A stretch of 64,000 nucleotides of DNA from an uncultured Alphaproteobacteria bacterium (GTDB lineage Bacteria; Pseudomonadota; Alphaproteobacteria; CAAHEQ01; UBA3637): positions 1 through 64,000 of the forward strand of contig CAKPYH010000006.1 of NCBI GenBank assembly GCA_934202735.1. The letters are read 5' to 3'. The stretch's first letter is position 1. Every line of letters starts with the position of its first letter. Both the position numbers and the translations under genes were made by a program. The notes beneath the pieces are model-generated. The model was not told the origin of the DNA. It saw only the letters and a list, made by a program, of their open reading frames with translations, and did no database searches. Positions 26,294 to 35,406 of this stretch are shown piece after piece.

Positions 26294-27382
26294 ATGAAAA
26301 AATTTTTTTGGGGATTGGCTGGATTATTATGGTTGAGTGCAGGGACGGCTCGGGCCGACTTGTATGATGTCCAAAGTATCCCGGTTTTTGCCGAATTAGA
26401 TGACGCTTTGTCGGCCCGAACGGCGGCGATTGCCAACGGTCAAACCGATGCATTTTGGGCCTTGATGAAAAAGATGGTCTCGGCCGAAGATTTGGGACGG
26501 GTTCCCATGCCGGGGGATAACTTGAACGATTGGGTTCAAAATGTATCTCTGTCCGGTGAAAAGGCATCAGCCACCCGCTATGAGGCCGTTTTGAACGTCC
26601 GTTTCAAACCCCAAGCCATTCGGGATATGTTGACGCAAAATCAGATTCCGTTTTTAACCCAAGCCATGCCGACCACTGTTGTAATCCCGGTATTAAATCG
26701 GGATTCGGCGACACATCTTTTAGACGATGAAAATCCCGTTTATACCTTTTTCAAGAACCAAGCACCCGGCGATTCATTTTGGGATATTCGGGTTCCGACA
26801 GGGGATTTGGAAGATATTGCTCTAACCCAAGCCTTACTGACGGATTCCGATGGAAACCCGGCGAAGGCTTTGGCCCGGAAATACGATGCGGACGAAGTCA
26901 TGTTGCTGACGGTGTCGGTACGGGGGCCCTATATCAATGTCACGGCGCGTCCGATGACCGATCGGGCAACCGGGATAGACAACGGGCGGGAAGAAACCGC
27001 TTTCGGCCTGACATGGCCGACGGGAAATATCACCACCGCCATGCCCGGGATTTGGCAACGGATTGTACAAGAGCAGGAAAATACATGGCGAACATTAAAA
27101 ACCGAAGATTTAAGTGTCCCCCGCGTTTTTTGGGTCAGCGTGCCGATACCTGATTTACGCACCTGGAGAGATTGGGAAAAACGTCTGGCAGGGGCAACTT
27201 ATCTGGCAGGCTTTGACGTGCGGGGTTTCCGTCCCGGCGAAGTGCTGATCACCCTGAAATACAAGGGCGACTATATACGCCTGAACGCCCTGCTCAACCG
27301 ACAAGGTTTAGATTTACAAGCCAAAGGGACCGGCGGTTTATGGACCCTATCCCCTCTGCCTCAACAAGGAGACGAACAATGA
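26294..27382 (+). CDS. DUF2066-type exported protein, 362 aa
   Basis: The signal peptide is MKKFFWGLAGLLWLSAGTARA, then DLYDVQSIPVFAELDDALSARTAAIANGQ, the typical DUF2066 opening (short conserved periplasmic domain with an ARxxAL/I pattern). The remainder includes two related halves with VPDLRTWRDWEKRL and a C-terminal alpha/beta piece. The function of DUF2066 is unknown; in proteobacteria it lies upstream of a PerM-like permease and hda, exactly the neighbours here. It overlaps the permease by 4 bases. Confidence 0.8.
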   Translation: MKKFFWGLAGLLWLSAGTARADLYDVQSIPVFAELDDALSARTAAIANGQTDAFWALMKKMVSAEDLGRVPMPGDNLNDWVQNVSLSGEKASATRYEAVLNVRFKPQAIRDMLTQNQIPFLTQAMPTTVVIPVLNRDSATHLLDDENPVYTFFKNQAPGDSFWDIRVPTGDLEDIALTQALLTDSDGNPAKALARKYDADEVMLLTVSVRGPYINVTARPMTDRATGIDNGREETAFGLTWPTGNITTAMPGIWQRIVQEQENTWRTLKTEDLSVPRVFWVSVPIPDLRTWRDWEKRLAGATYLAGFDVRGFRPGEVLITLKYKGDYIRLNALLNRQGLDLQAKGTGGLWTLSPLPQQGDEQ

Positions 27383-28455
27383 AAGCACACCTGACAAAAA
27401 CAAATCTGGTCCTAGGGGCCGGTTTATTGATTTTAATTGCCTTTATCGGGGCCGTTCATGCGATTTTACTCCCTTTTGTCTTGGCCTTTGTGTTGGCCTA
27501 TATTCTGCACCCGGCCGGGGAACTGATGGAACGTCATCATGTCGGGCGCGGAGTCGCGGCCGGTCTTTTAACCGTGGGATTTTGCCTGTTTGTGTTGGCG
27601 GTTTTTTTAATTATCGTACCGATTTTACAAGCGCAAGTCATTGACTTTATGCGCCACATTCCGCAATTTTCGGAATCGGTCTGGCATTGGGTCAAGCGTA
27701 TGATGGCTTATACAAAAGAAAACATAACACCGGCTCAATGGGCGGAATTATCCGATGGAGTCAGCGGATCTGTGATGAGTGTTCTGACCGCTTTGGGGGC
27801 CAGTTTAAGTCGTATGTTATCCAGCGGTGTGGCTGTGTTTAATCTGCTGGCTTTAATCGTGATCACACCGGTTGTCTTGTTTTATGTCCTACGGGATTGG
27901 AAGGAGATCAAAATGGCCGTCAATAACTTAATCCCCCCACGTCAAGCCGAACGGGCGCAATCCGTGTTAGGGGAAATCAATCAAACATTATCCGGTTTTA
28001 TTCGCGGACAGGCTTTGGTTTGCTTGTTATTAGGCTTGTTTTACGGAATCGGTCTTTCTCTGGTCGGCCTGGATTTCGGTATTTTGGTCGGCTTGTTGGC
28101 GGGATTATTGTCATTCGTACCGTATTTCGGTTTTGGAACCGGCTTGGTTCTGAGTCTGTTTTTGGCTTTGATGCAAGGATTTACCTGGGGACAATGGGGT
28201 GGCTTGGCTACGGTCTTTATTTTGGGACAGATTTTGGAGGGATATATTCTGACCCCGCGCCTGGTGGGTCAGCGGGTCGGTCTGCACCCGGTTTGGGTGA
28301 TTTTTGCGTTGTTGGCCGGCGGGGCTTTGGCGGGCTTTATCGGGATTTTGGTGGCGGTACCGGTGGCGGCCGTGATCGGTGTGTTGGTTCGGCGCTCGGT
28401 TCGGTGGTATCGTCAAACAAACTTGTTCACGGACAAAGGAAAATCCGGTTCATGA
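27379..28455 (+). CDS. AI-2E family (PerM-like) permease, 358 aa
   Basis: This is an inner-membrane protein with about eight helices. It shows LPFVLAFVLAYILHPAG near the N-terminus, the long amphipathic segment around residues 90-150, and the C-terminal core GLLAGLLSFVPYFG and VWVIFALLAGGALAGFIG characteristic of this family. Members are reported as exporters or Na/H antiporters; the substrate here is unknown. AAGGAGA precedes the ATG, which overlaps the previous stop (ATGA). Its own end overlaps hdaA by 4 bases. Confidence 0.88.
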   Translation: MKAHLTKTNLVLGAGLLILIAFIGAVHAILLPFVLAFVLAYILHPAGELMERHHVGRGVAAGLLTVGFCLFVLAVFLIIVPILQAQVIDFMRHIPQFSESVWHWVKRMMAYTKENITPAQWAELSDGVSGSVMSVLTALGASLSRMLSSGVAVFNLLALIVITPVVLFYVLRDWKEIKMAVNNLIPPRQAERAQSVLGEINQTLSGFIRGQALVCLLLGLFYGIGLSLVGLDFGILVGLLAGLLSFVPYFGFGTGLVLSLFLALMQGFTWGQWGGLATVFILGQILEGYILTPRLVGQRVGLHPVWVIFALLAGGALAGFIGILVAVPVAAVIGVLVRRSVRWYRQTNLFTDKGKSGS

Positions 28456-29099
28456 AGACCTTTATCCAACTTCCCCTGGGGCTATCCTATCGCAAAGCAT
28501 TCGGCCGTTCTAACTTCATTGTGGCCCCCTGCAATCGCGAAGCCGTTTCATGGATAGACAAGTGGCCCGCCTGGCCTTTTCCGGCCGTTTTAATTTATGG
28601 GGCTCCGGGTTCGGGGAAGACGCATTTGGCAAGCATTTTTTCAGACTACCGAATAGATGCCGCCCAACTCAAGAATGATTTTGAACCGTTTTTTCAAAAA
28701 AAGATTGTAATAGAAAATCTCAACCGCCTGAATAATGAAGAAGCCTTATTCCACCTGTTCAATTTTGTGCGGGATTCGGGGGGCGGTTTACTGATGACGG
28801 CGGAAAAGATACCGACCTTTCATCTGCCCGATCTGCAATCGCGCATGATGGCGGTACCCAAAGCGGCGATCGGCTTGCCCGATGAAGACTTTATTTTAAG
28901 TGTTTTCAAACAAGCCTGGGATGATCGGCATATTGTGGTGGATCCGGCCGTATTGACCTATGCGGTACGCCACATGGATCGAACGTTCAAAACCATTCAA
29001 GACGTGGTGCAAACGGCGGATGAATTGTCTTTGGCAACGGGGCGCAAAATCACCATTCCGGTCATTAAAGAAACCTTAGAACGAATCAAGGAGGCCTAA
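28452..29099 (+). CDS. hdaA: DnaA-related regulator HdaA
   Basis: This AAA+ protein of 215 residues resembles DnaA domain III without the DNA-binding domain. The N-terminal FIQLPLGLSY (4-13) fits the sliding-clamp-binding motif. Walker A is YGAPGSGKTHLA (49-60). The Walker B region reads KIVIENLNRL, with the usual Asp pair altered, as is common in Hda. A sensor-like RMM and lid region follow. With the clamp it promotes hydrolysis of DnaA-ATP to stop re-initiation. The position after DUF2066 and a PerM permease is the conserved hda context. Confidence 0.88.
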   Translation: MKTFIQLPLGLSYRKAFGRSNFIVAPCNREAVSWIDKWPAWPFPAVLIYGAPGSGKTHLASIFSDYRIDAAQLKNDFEPFFQKKIVIENLNRLNNEEALFHLFNFVRDSGGGLLMTAEKIPTFHLPDLQSRMMAVPKAAIGLPDEDFILSVFKQAWDDRHIVVDPAVLTYAVRHMDRTFKTIQDVVQTADELSLATGRKITIPVIKETLERIKEA

Positions 29100-31301
29100 A
29101 TGCGTAAACGAATACAAGCGATTGTGAAAACCGGGATTTGGTTGGGGGTATTTCTTTTTTTAATCACGGCCGGATTGGGATACCGTTCGGGCGATGCTTC
29201 GTGGAATACCGCGGGTTCAACGGTTCAAAATCCCATGGGTGCTTTCGGGGCCGCCGTGGCCGATCTGCTCTGGCAAAATCTGGGGATTATGACAATCCTG
29301 CTTTGGGCTTTTTGCCTGGGGGGGATTTTCACGGTTTGGCGGGACAAACGCCTTCCGCTTCGGGGGGGTGTCTTGATATTCACTTTGATCTTCGGGTGTT
29401 GGTTGGCGGCCGGACCACACCCCGAAACGGTCCCTTATTTACAGGCCGGTACGTCCGGAATGCGGGCAGATACCCGCTATCTCATCGGCGGTCCCGGCGG
29501 ATTTATCGGCTTTTACCTGGGGCAATGGGGGGGCATAACCAACGGATGGTTGCGGGCCTTGGCGTGGCTGATTTGGTGGATCGGGGCCGTATATATCATG
29601 GCTTTACCGATACAGGCCGCACGAACACGGATTCCCTGGACCAAGATTCTGCCGTTTTTGAAACGCCTGATTCCGGTTTTCAAACGGGCGGAACGGGCCG
29701 TAAAACCTTTAACAAAAATCAAGATTAAAAAAGAAAAAAAGAAAGTTTCTCCCCCTGCGGCTAAACCGGTACCCATTCCCGAACAACTTACCAATCGGTA
29801 TCAGTTGCCAACTTCGGCCTTGTTAGATCCGGCCAAAACAACCGGCAACACCATCACGCGGGATACGATTACGCACTTATCGCGGGCGTTGGAAACGGTC
29901 CTGGGACAGTTTAAAATCAGCGGCCACATCGTGGGGGCCAAGCCCGGACCGGTGGTGACGCTGTATGAATTTGAGCCGGCCGTTGGTGTTAAAACATCGC
30001 GCGTTACGGCTTTAACCAGTGAAATTGCCCGTGAAATGCGGGCCGTCGCGGTGCGTATTGCCCAAGTACCCGGCTCTAACGTTATCGGTATTGAAATGCC
30101 TAATCCCAAGCGTGATATGGTATATGTTCGCGAATTGATTGAATCCCCCAAGTTCAAAGCAAATACCGGTGCTTTACCGCTGATTTTAGGCAAAGACATA
30201 GGGGGTGAGCCCACCTATGCCGACTTGGCCAAAATGCCCCACTTGTTGGTGGCGGGGACGACAGGATCGGGAAAATCCGTGGCGATTAATACAATGATTC
30301 TCTCCTTATTGTATCGCTTTACGCCGGCGGAATGCCGCTTGATTTTAGTGGATCCGAAAATGGTGGAATTGTCGGTTTATAACAACATTCCCCACCTGTT
30401 GACCCCCGTGGTGACAGAAGCCCCCAAAGCCGTTGTCGCCCTGAAATGGGCGGTGCGGGAAATGGAAGATCGGTATCGTGCCATGAGTCAGTTGGGTGTC
30501 CGCAACATTGAGGGCTATAACCAAAAACTCTTACAAGCGGCCCGGACGGGACAAATCCTTTCACGCCGGGTACAAACCGGCTTTGATCCCACCACCGGGA
30601 AGCCGATTATAGAAGAACAACCCTTTGACCTGACACCCATTCCGTACATCGTGATGATTGTGGATGAAATGTCGGACCTGATGGGTCAATGTCGCAAAGA
30701 AGTGGAAGGACCGATTTTACGCCTGGCCCAAATGGCACGGGCCGTCGGTATTCACTTGATTTTGGCCACGCAGCGTCCCAGCGTAGATGTCATTACCGGC
30801 TTGATTAAAGCCAACTTCCCCACCCGTATCTCGTTTCAGGTTACCAACAAAACGGACAGTCATACCATTTTGGACGAACAAGGGGCCGAGTTGCTGTTGG
30901 GGCGGGGGGATATGCTGTATCGGCCGGCCGGGCAACGCCCGACACGCTTGCACGGGCCGTTTGTCAGTGATGCGGAAATTGAAAAAGTCGTTTCCTTTTG
31001 GCGCAACCAAGGAGAGCCCGATTATGTGGCGGCCGTCATGACCGATCCGGACGGTGCCGGGTCCGGGGCCGGTTCGGGCGGTATCCCCGGGACTTTGGAC
31101 GAAGGGGGCGATTTATACGACAAAGCGGTGGCAATTGTCTTGCGCGACAAGAAAGTATCCACCAGTTATATCCAACGGCAACTGCGGATCGGCTATAACC
31201 GCGCGGCGGATTTGATTGATCGCATGGAAAGTGAAGGTGTGATTTCCAAACCGAACATTGCCGGCAAGCGGGAAATTTTGGTCCCGACAGATAACGCATA
31301 A
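29100..31301 (+). CDS. ftsK: DNA translocase FtsK
   Basis: It pumps DNA at the division septum and activates XerCD at dif. The N-terminus has four membrane helices (about 13-190). A short basic linker (KIKIKKEKKK) follows, then the alpha/beta motor with Walker A GTTGSGKSVA (about 385-394), DPKMVELSVY, MIVDEMSDLM and THLILATQRPS-type motifs. The C-terminal gamma winged helix (YDKAVAIVLRDKKVSTSYIQ to ESEGVISKPN) would read KOPS. At 733 residues the linker is short compared with E. coli. The ATG directly follows the hdaA stop (TAAATG), with AAGGAGG inside hdaA. Confidence 0.96.
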   Translation: MRKRIQAIVKTGIWLGVFLFLITAGLGYRSGDASWNTAGSTVQNPMGAFGAAVADLLWQNLGIMTILLWAFCLGGIFTVWRDKRLPLRGGVLIFTLIFGCWLAAGPHPETVPYLQAGTSGMRADTRYLIGGPGGFIGFYLGQWGGITNGWLRALAWLIWWIGAVYIMALPIQAARTRIPWTKILPFLKRLIPVFKRAERAVKPLTKIKIKKEKKKVSPPAAKPVPIPEQLTNRYQLPTSALLDPAKTTGNTITRDTITHLSRALETVLGQFKISGHIVGAKPGPVVTLYEFEPAVGVKTSRVTALTSEIAREMRAVAVRIAQVPGSNVIGIEMPNPKRDMVYVRELIESPKFKANTGALPLILGKDIGGEPTYADLAKMPHLLVAGTTGSGKSVAINTMILSLLYRFTPAECRLILVDPKMVELSVYNNIPHLLTPVVTEAPKAVVALKWAVREMEDRYRAMSQLGVRNIEGYNQKLLQAARTGQILSRRVQTGFDPTTGKPIIEEQPFDLTPIPYIVMIVDEMSDLMGQCRKEVEGPILRLAQMARAVGIHLILATQRPSVDVITGLIKANFPTRISFQVTNKTDSHTILDEQGAELLLGRGDMLYRPAGQRPTRLHGPFVSDAEIEKVVSFWRNQGEPDYVAAVMTDPDGAGSGAGSGGIPGTLDEGGDLYDKAVAIVLRDKKVSTSYIQRQLRIGYNRAADLIDRMESEGVISKPNIAGKREILVPTDNA

Positions 31302-31312
31302 AGGGGAAGAAT

Positions 31313-31939
31313 ATGAGGAAATTTTTAAGTTTATTTATCCTATTGGGGTGGACCGCTTCGGCCGGAGCCGTTTTGGCCCCCGATGTGGACACGGCGGAAA
31401 ATCGGCAGATTTTAACCCGGGTGGAACAGGCCTATAATAAAATTCGGACCTTGCGTGCCCGATTTGCGCAGTTTAATTCCAAGGTGAAGGACGACCTGCA
31501 AACCGGCACACTGTACCTATCGCGACCGGGCCGCTTGCGTTTGGTCTATGAAAAAGGATCGCCTTTGGAGTTTTATGCGGTAAACGGATACTTGATTTAC
31601 CATGATAAAGAATCCAAAGAAGTCAGTTATTTTGAACTCAATCAAACACCGGTGGAGTTGATTTTGAAAGATCAACTGCACTTTGACGATCCCGGCTTTG
31701 TGGTATCCGATGTGCAAGACGTTCTGGACGAATACTATGTTACTGCGTACAAAAAAGATGCTAAAGAATTGGGCAGTCTCACCTTGGTTATTGATAAAGA
31801 CACCTGGCAATTAAAACAATGGGATGTTTTGGATATGCAGGGTGTCAAGTCAACCGTTTCTTTGTACGATACACACATCAATGCCCCCGTTGACAAATCC
31901 GTTTTTATGTTCCATAATCCCTATCAAAAGGAGAAATAA
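31313..31939 (+). CDS. lolA: Outer-membrane lipoprotein carrier LolA-like
   Basis: This is a periplasmic chaperone that carries lipoproteins from LolCDE to the outer membrane. The signal peptide is MRKFLSLFILLGWTASAGAV. The mature protein shows the LolA pattern: KIRTLRARFAQFNSK, GTLYLSRPGRLRLVYE, PLEFYAVNGYLIYHD, and a C-terminal LTLVIDKDTWQLKQWDVLDMQG. At 208 residues it is usual. It is commonly next to ftsK, as here (11-base gap). Many lipoproteins in this window are potential cargo. Confidence 0.9.
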   Translation: MRKFLSLFILLGWTASAGAVLAPDVDTAENRQILTRVEQAYNKIRTLRARFAQFNSKVKDDLQTGTLYLSRPGRLRLVYEKGSPLEFYAVNGYLIYHDKESKEVSYFELNQTPVELILKDQLHFDDPGFVVSDVQDVLDEYYVTAYKKDAKELGSLTLVIDKDTWQLKQWDVLDMQGVKSTVSLYDTHINAPVDKSVFMFHNPYQKEK

Positions 31940-31940
31940 T

Positions 31941-32576
31941 ATGAAACACATCATCTTATGCTTATGTTTATTGGCCTGGGCGACCGCCGGCGAAGCGGCC
32001 CCTAACCGGAACAAGCGCAGCGGACAGGCGGAAACAGGGCCGTGTCAATACACATTCATGCAAAACGTTATTCGGGATGCCCAAGATCATCGTCAAGTTT
32101 TCACTTTGATCGGGCAAGGCATGCAAATGGAAGACAAGACCATCACATGCGGCGGTAATTTGTTGCAGTTGGCCATTCGGCGGGGTAATCCTAATATCGT
32201 CAATGCTATTGTCGCCCAAGACAAAGAACGAATCAAAGAAGAGGTATCAACCAACGGGTTTAACATCACCGATGCGCCCGAGACGATTCCGGTGGTTTTG
32301 TTTGCGGCCTATTACGCCCCCAATGAAGCCGTCTTCAAAGTTTTTATGGATAACGGAGCCGATATCACCGTATCGGATTCGGCCGGGCATAATATCTTTT
32401 GGTACATGAATCAAAATCCGGTTTTACGCAAAACACACTTGGCCGAAACCGTCGCCCGTGAGTTCCAGAAAACATTAGTCCGGCGGTCCCAAAAATCCCC
32501 GGAATCTGAAACGGATATTCCCCTTAATCAGGACACGTTGAGCCTGCCGCCAGACGATATCCCGCCGGCGATGTAA
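31941..32576 (+). CDS. Exported ankyrin-repeat-like protein, 211 aa
   Basis: AAAGGAG and an ATG two bases after lolA open a signal peptide (MKHIILCLCLLAWATAGEAA). The mature protein has ankyrin-type helices: NLLQLAIRRGNPNIVNAIV, IPVVLFAAYYAPNEAVFKVF, then MDNGADITVSDSAGHNIFWY, where the DNGADI and G-H-N positions match an ankyrin turn. About three repeats are present. The partner is unknown. The last 53 bases overlap the convergent regulator gene, an unusually long overlap. It is probably periplasmic and co-transcribed with lolA. Confidence 0.75.
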   Translation: MKHIILCLCLLAWATAGEAAPNRNKRSGQAETGPCQYTFMQNVIRDAQDHRQVFTLIGQGMQMEDKTITCGGNLLQLAIRRGNPNIVNAIVAQDKERIKEEVSTNGFNITDAPETIPVVLFAAYYAPNEAVFKVFMDNGADITVSDSAGHNIFWYMNQNPVLRKTHLAETVAREFQKTLVRRSQKSPESETDIPLNQDTLSLPPDDIPPAM

Positions 32577-33108
32577 TCAGGACACCATCGGCCGCGTCCC
32601 CCAGTTTTTGACGCAACGCATACACATGACTTTCCACCGTGTGTGTTTCCGTATCTGCCCGATAATTCCACACGACTTGCAACAACGTTTCTTTACTGAC
32701 CGTCTCGGGAAAGGCCGTAGCCAGGCACGCCAACAAATCATTTTCTTTTTCGGTCAAGCCGATAACGGTACCGGTGGCTTTCAAAGTCAGCGTCCGTTGT
32801 CCTTGCCGAAACAAGCACGCTTCATTTTCAAACGTAATCCGATCATCCGGTTCGGGGCATAAAACCGCCACTTGTCGGATCAATCGGGCCGGAGAGACCG
32901 GAATCGGCAACACCGCGGCAGCCCCGGGGAAAGCACACCCCAACGCCACCACCGGCACCGTTATATTCGGCAAAGGTTGGGGCAACGGTTCTGCCGCTAC
33001 CACCACATCATAAACATCGCCGTCTTGAAACGCCCGGGCTTCCCGATCGGATAAAAGATCTTCCAATGCCGCCCGGCATACATTATTTTGTGTCAGAATT
33101 CCAATCAT
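32524..33108 (-). CDS. Orphan OmpR-type regulator with degenerate receiver, 194 aa
   Basis: The C-terminal 95 residues are an OmpR/PhoB winged helix: a beta platform, VIGLTEKENDLLACLATAFP, SKETLLQVVWNYRADTETHT, VESHVYALRQKLGD and a wing SPAGYRLA. The N-terminal 90 residues have the length of a receiver domain, but the phosphoacceptor region reads VYDVVVAAEPLP without the Asp. The usual K-P near the end is IPV (VLPIPVSPARL). It therefore probably acts without phosphorylation. No histidine kinase is nearby. It is divergent from waaA. Confidence 0.75.
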   Translation of the reverse strand: MIGILTQNNVCRAALEDLLSDREARAFQDGDVYDVVVAAEPLPQPLPNITVPVVALGCAFPGAAAVLPIPVSPARLIRQVAVLCPEPDDRITFENEACLFRQGQRTLTLKATGTVIGLTEKENDLLACLATAFPETVSKETLLQVVWNYRADTETHTVESHVYALRQKLGDAADGVLITSPAGYRLAAGSTCPD

Positions 33109-33111
33109 CTG

Positions 33112-33140
33112 TTGCCTTTTTCAAAAAGTTGTTTTACAAT
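33112..33140 (+). promoter_or_regulatory. Promoter of waaA-lpxK-lpxL operon
   Basis: TTGCCT, a 17-base spacer and TACAAT, 33 bases before the waaA ATG. It starts 4 bases beyond the regulator ATG on the other strand, so that regulator could act here. Confidence 0.7.
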
Positions 33141-33172
33141 AGAGTCCGTAATTCAAGTAAAGGACACCCGAT

Positions 33173-34432
33173 ATGTTGGTATTATACCGCACTTTCATTT
33201 TTTTAGCAACGCCTTTTATTCGGATTTTATTATGGGTCCGAAGACGCAAAGGCAAAGAAGATGCCGTTCGCTATCCTGAACGCTTGGGGTATCACCTGCC
33301 CCGGCGACCGGCGGGCCGTTTGATTTGGATGCATGGGGCCAGTGTGGGCGAATGCCTGTCCATGCAACCTTTGATTCACCGCCTTTTGGACAAGAATCCC
33401 GACTTGCACATTCTGATCACATCGGGAACGGTTACATCGGCAAACCTGATGCAGAAACGATTACCAGACCGGGCTTTTCACGCTTACATTCCCGTAGATT
33501 TGACCGGGGCCGTCCGGCGGTTTATTCATCACTTTCACCCCGATGCCGTGTTGTGGTTTGAATCCGAATTTTGGCCAAACCTGCTGACCGAAATCAATCG
33601 GGCCAAAATTCCGCTGGTTCTGTTGAATGGTCGTATTTCCGATCGATCTTTTGCGCGGTGGCAACGCCTGCCTTGGGTGATCCACCCGATGATGCGCTTG
33701 TTTACATTTGTGTTTGGACAAACACCGGAAGATGCTCGGCGATTGAAGATTCTGGGGGCTACGGATACGGTCTGTGTCGGCAACCTGAAAAGCGCAGCTC
33801 CACCGGCACCGTTTGATGAACAGGAATTAGAACGCCTGCTACGGGCCATCGGGAAGCGTCCGTGTTGGGTCGGGGGCAGTACACACCCCAATGAAGAAGA
33901 ACAAATGGCCCGCATTCACACCTGCTTGCTGAACGACTTTCCGAATTTATTGACGATATCGGCACCGCGACACCCCGAACGGCGGGATGAAATTAAACAG
34001 ACGTTTGAACGGGCCGGATTGACCGTTTCGGTTCGGTCGCGCGGGGAACCGCTCACCGATGAGACTCAGGTATACCTGGCCGATACTTTGGGGGAAATGG
34101 GCTTGATTTACCGCCTGGCTCCGATTGTATTCGTAGGCGGATCTTTGGTCCCGTTCGGCGGGCAAAATATGCTGGAGCCCATGCGCCTGGGCCGTGCCGT
34201 CTTTATCGGTCCGCACGCTTTTAATTTTCGGGACATTGTCCGCAATGCCAAAGCCGATAGTGCTCTGGTGGAAGTTCCTGATGAAACAATTCTGGCGGAC
34301 GGGATACGCAACTTGTTGACACATCCCGAACGAGGCGTGATTTTAGGGGCCCGTGCGGAAAAGTTCGCTTGCGCCGAAATGGCGGTATTGGATCGTGTCT
34401 GTAATGTCTTAAATGAAAGAGGTCTGATATGA
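33173..34432 (+). CDS. waaA: 3-deoxy-D-manno-octulosonic acid transferase
   Basis: It adds Kdo from CMP-Kdo to lipid IVA at the inner membrane. At 419 residues it has an N-terminal anchor (MLVLYRTFIFLATPFIRILL), the motif LIWMHGASVGECLSMQPLI, the GT-B core with FESEFWPNLL and LLNGRISDRSFARW, and the C-terminal VGGSLVPFGGQNMLEPMRLG. Whether it adds one or two Kdo cannot be told. It overlaps lpxK by 4 bases. Confidence 0.95.
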   Translation: MLVLYRTFIFLATPFIRILLWVRRRKGKEDAVRYPERLGYHLPRRPAGRLIWMHGASVGECLSMQPLIHRLLDKNPDLHILITSGTVTSANLMQKRLPDRAFHAYIPVDLTGAVRRFIHHFHPDAVLWFESEFWPNLLTEINRAKIPLVLLNGRISDRSFARWQRLPWVIHPMMRLFTFVFGQTPEDARRLKILGATDTVCVGNLKSAAPPAPFDEQELERLLRAIGKRPCWVGGSTHPNEEEQMARIHTCLLNDFPNLLTISAPRHPERRDEIKQTFERAGLTVSVRSRGEPLTDETQVYLADTLGEMGLIYRLAPIVFVGGSLVPFGGQNMLEPMRLGRAVFIGPHAFNFRDIVRNAKADSALVEVPDETILADGIRNLLTHPERGVILGARAEKFACAEMAVLDRVCNVLNERGLI

Positions 34433-35406
34433 AAGCACCTGCATTTTGGTATCGGCCGCATTCGGTGTTAGAACGCCTACTGTCCCCGCTGGGGCGTGTA
34501 TACGGCTGGACCGTTGCCCGCCGTTTCAAACACGCCCGTCCGTATCAGGCGGATATTCCCGTGATTTGTGTCGGCAACTTGTCGGTCGGGGGAACAGGTA
34601 AAACCCCGGTGTGTTTAGCTCTGGGGGCTCTGTTGCAGGCCAAAGGCATTCCGTTTTTCTTTTTGAATCACGGATACAAAGCGCGCCTGAAAGGGGTGAT
34701 TGCCGATCCGTGGCACATGACACCGTTAGAGACCGGTGATGAAGCCTTATTGCTGGCCGAAGCGGCCCCTACCGTTGTAGATAATCACCGGGCGCGGGGG
34801 GCGCAAATTGCGAAACGTCAAGGGGCCAAAGCCGTTATTATGGATGACGGGTTTCAGGATCCGGGATTGATTAAAACCCTTTCTTTTGTGGTGATAGACG
34901 GCCCACGCGGGTTTGGGAACGGGTCTATGATACCGGCCGGCCCGTTGCGGGAACCGGTGGCCAAGGGCTTGGCGCGGGCCGATGCCGTTATTATTGCCGG
35001 TCCCGATCAAACCGGTGCAGCCGATACCGTCAAACATTTTTTCCCCGACATGCCGATTTTCAATGGGTCTTTTCAGCCTGAACCGGCGGATTTAGAAGCC
35101 TTGGCAGGCCATCGGATCAGTGCCTTTGCCGGTATCGGCCAACCGGAAAAGTTTTTTCGTATGCTATCCGAACACGGCCTGAACCTTGGCAAACAAACGG
35201 CTTATCCCGATCATTATTTCTATACACGCTTTGATATAGAGCAATTGATTTCGGAATCGGCCGGCATGAAGTTGGCCACAACTACAAAAGACTTTGTTAA
35301 AATCCCGCGGGATTTACGCGACCGCATCACCGTTGTCCGCGGCCATTTTGTCTTTGATGATTCCGATGCTGTCAACCGCTTGCTGACGGGGATATTTACC
35401 GCATGA
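34429..35406 (+). CDS. lpxK: Tetraacyldisaccharide 4'-kinase LpxK
   Basis: It phosphorylates the 4' position of the lipid A disaccharide to give lipid IVA. At 325 residues, after an N-terminal amphipathic membrane-binding region, it has ICVGNLSVGGTGKTPV (47-62, Walker A) and AVIMDDGFQDPGL, the DDGFQ signature. The ATG overlaps the waaA stop, and its end overlaps the acyltransferase by 4 bases. The three genes form one lipid A unit. Confidence 0.96.
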   Translation: MKAPAFWYRPHSVLERLLSPLGRVYGWTVARRFKHARPYQADIPVICVGNLSVGGTGKTPVCLALGALLQAKGIPFFFLNHGYKARLKGVIADPWHMTPLETGDEALLLAEAAPTVVDNHRARGAQIAKRQGAKAVIMDDGFQDPGLIKTLSFVVIDGPRGFGNGSMIPAGPLREPVAKGLARADAVIIAGPDQTGAADTVKHFFPDMPIFNGSFQPEPADLEALAGHRISAFAGIGQPEKFFRMLSEHGLNLGKQTAYPDHYFYTRFDIEQLISESAGMKLATTTKDFVKIPRDLRDRITVVRGHFVFDDSDAVNRLLTGIFTA

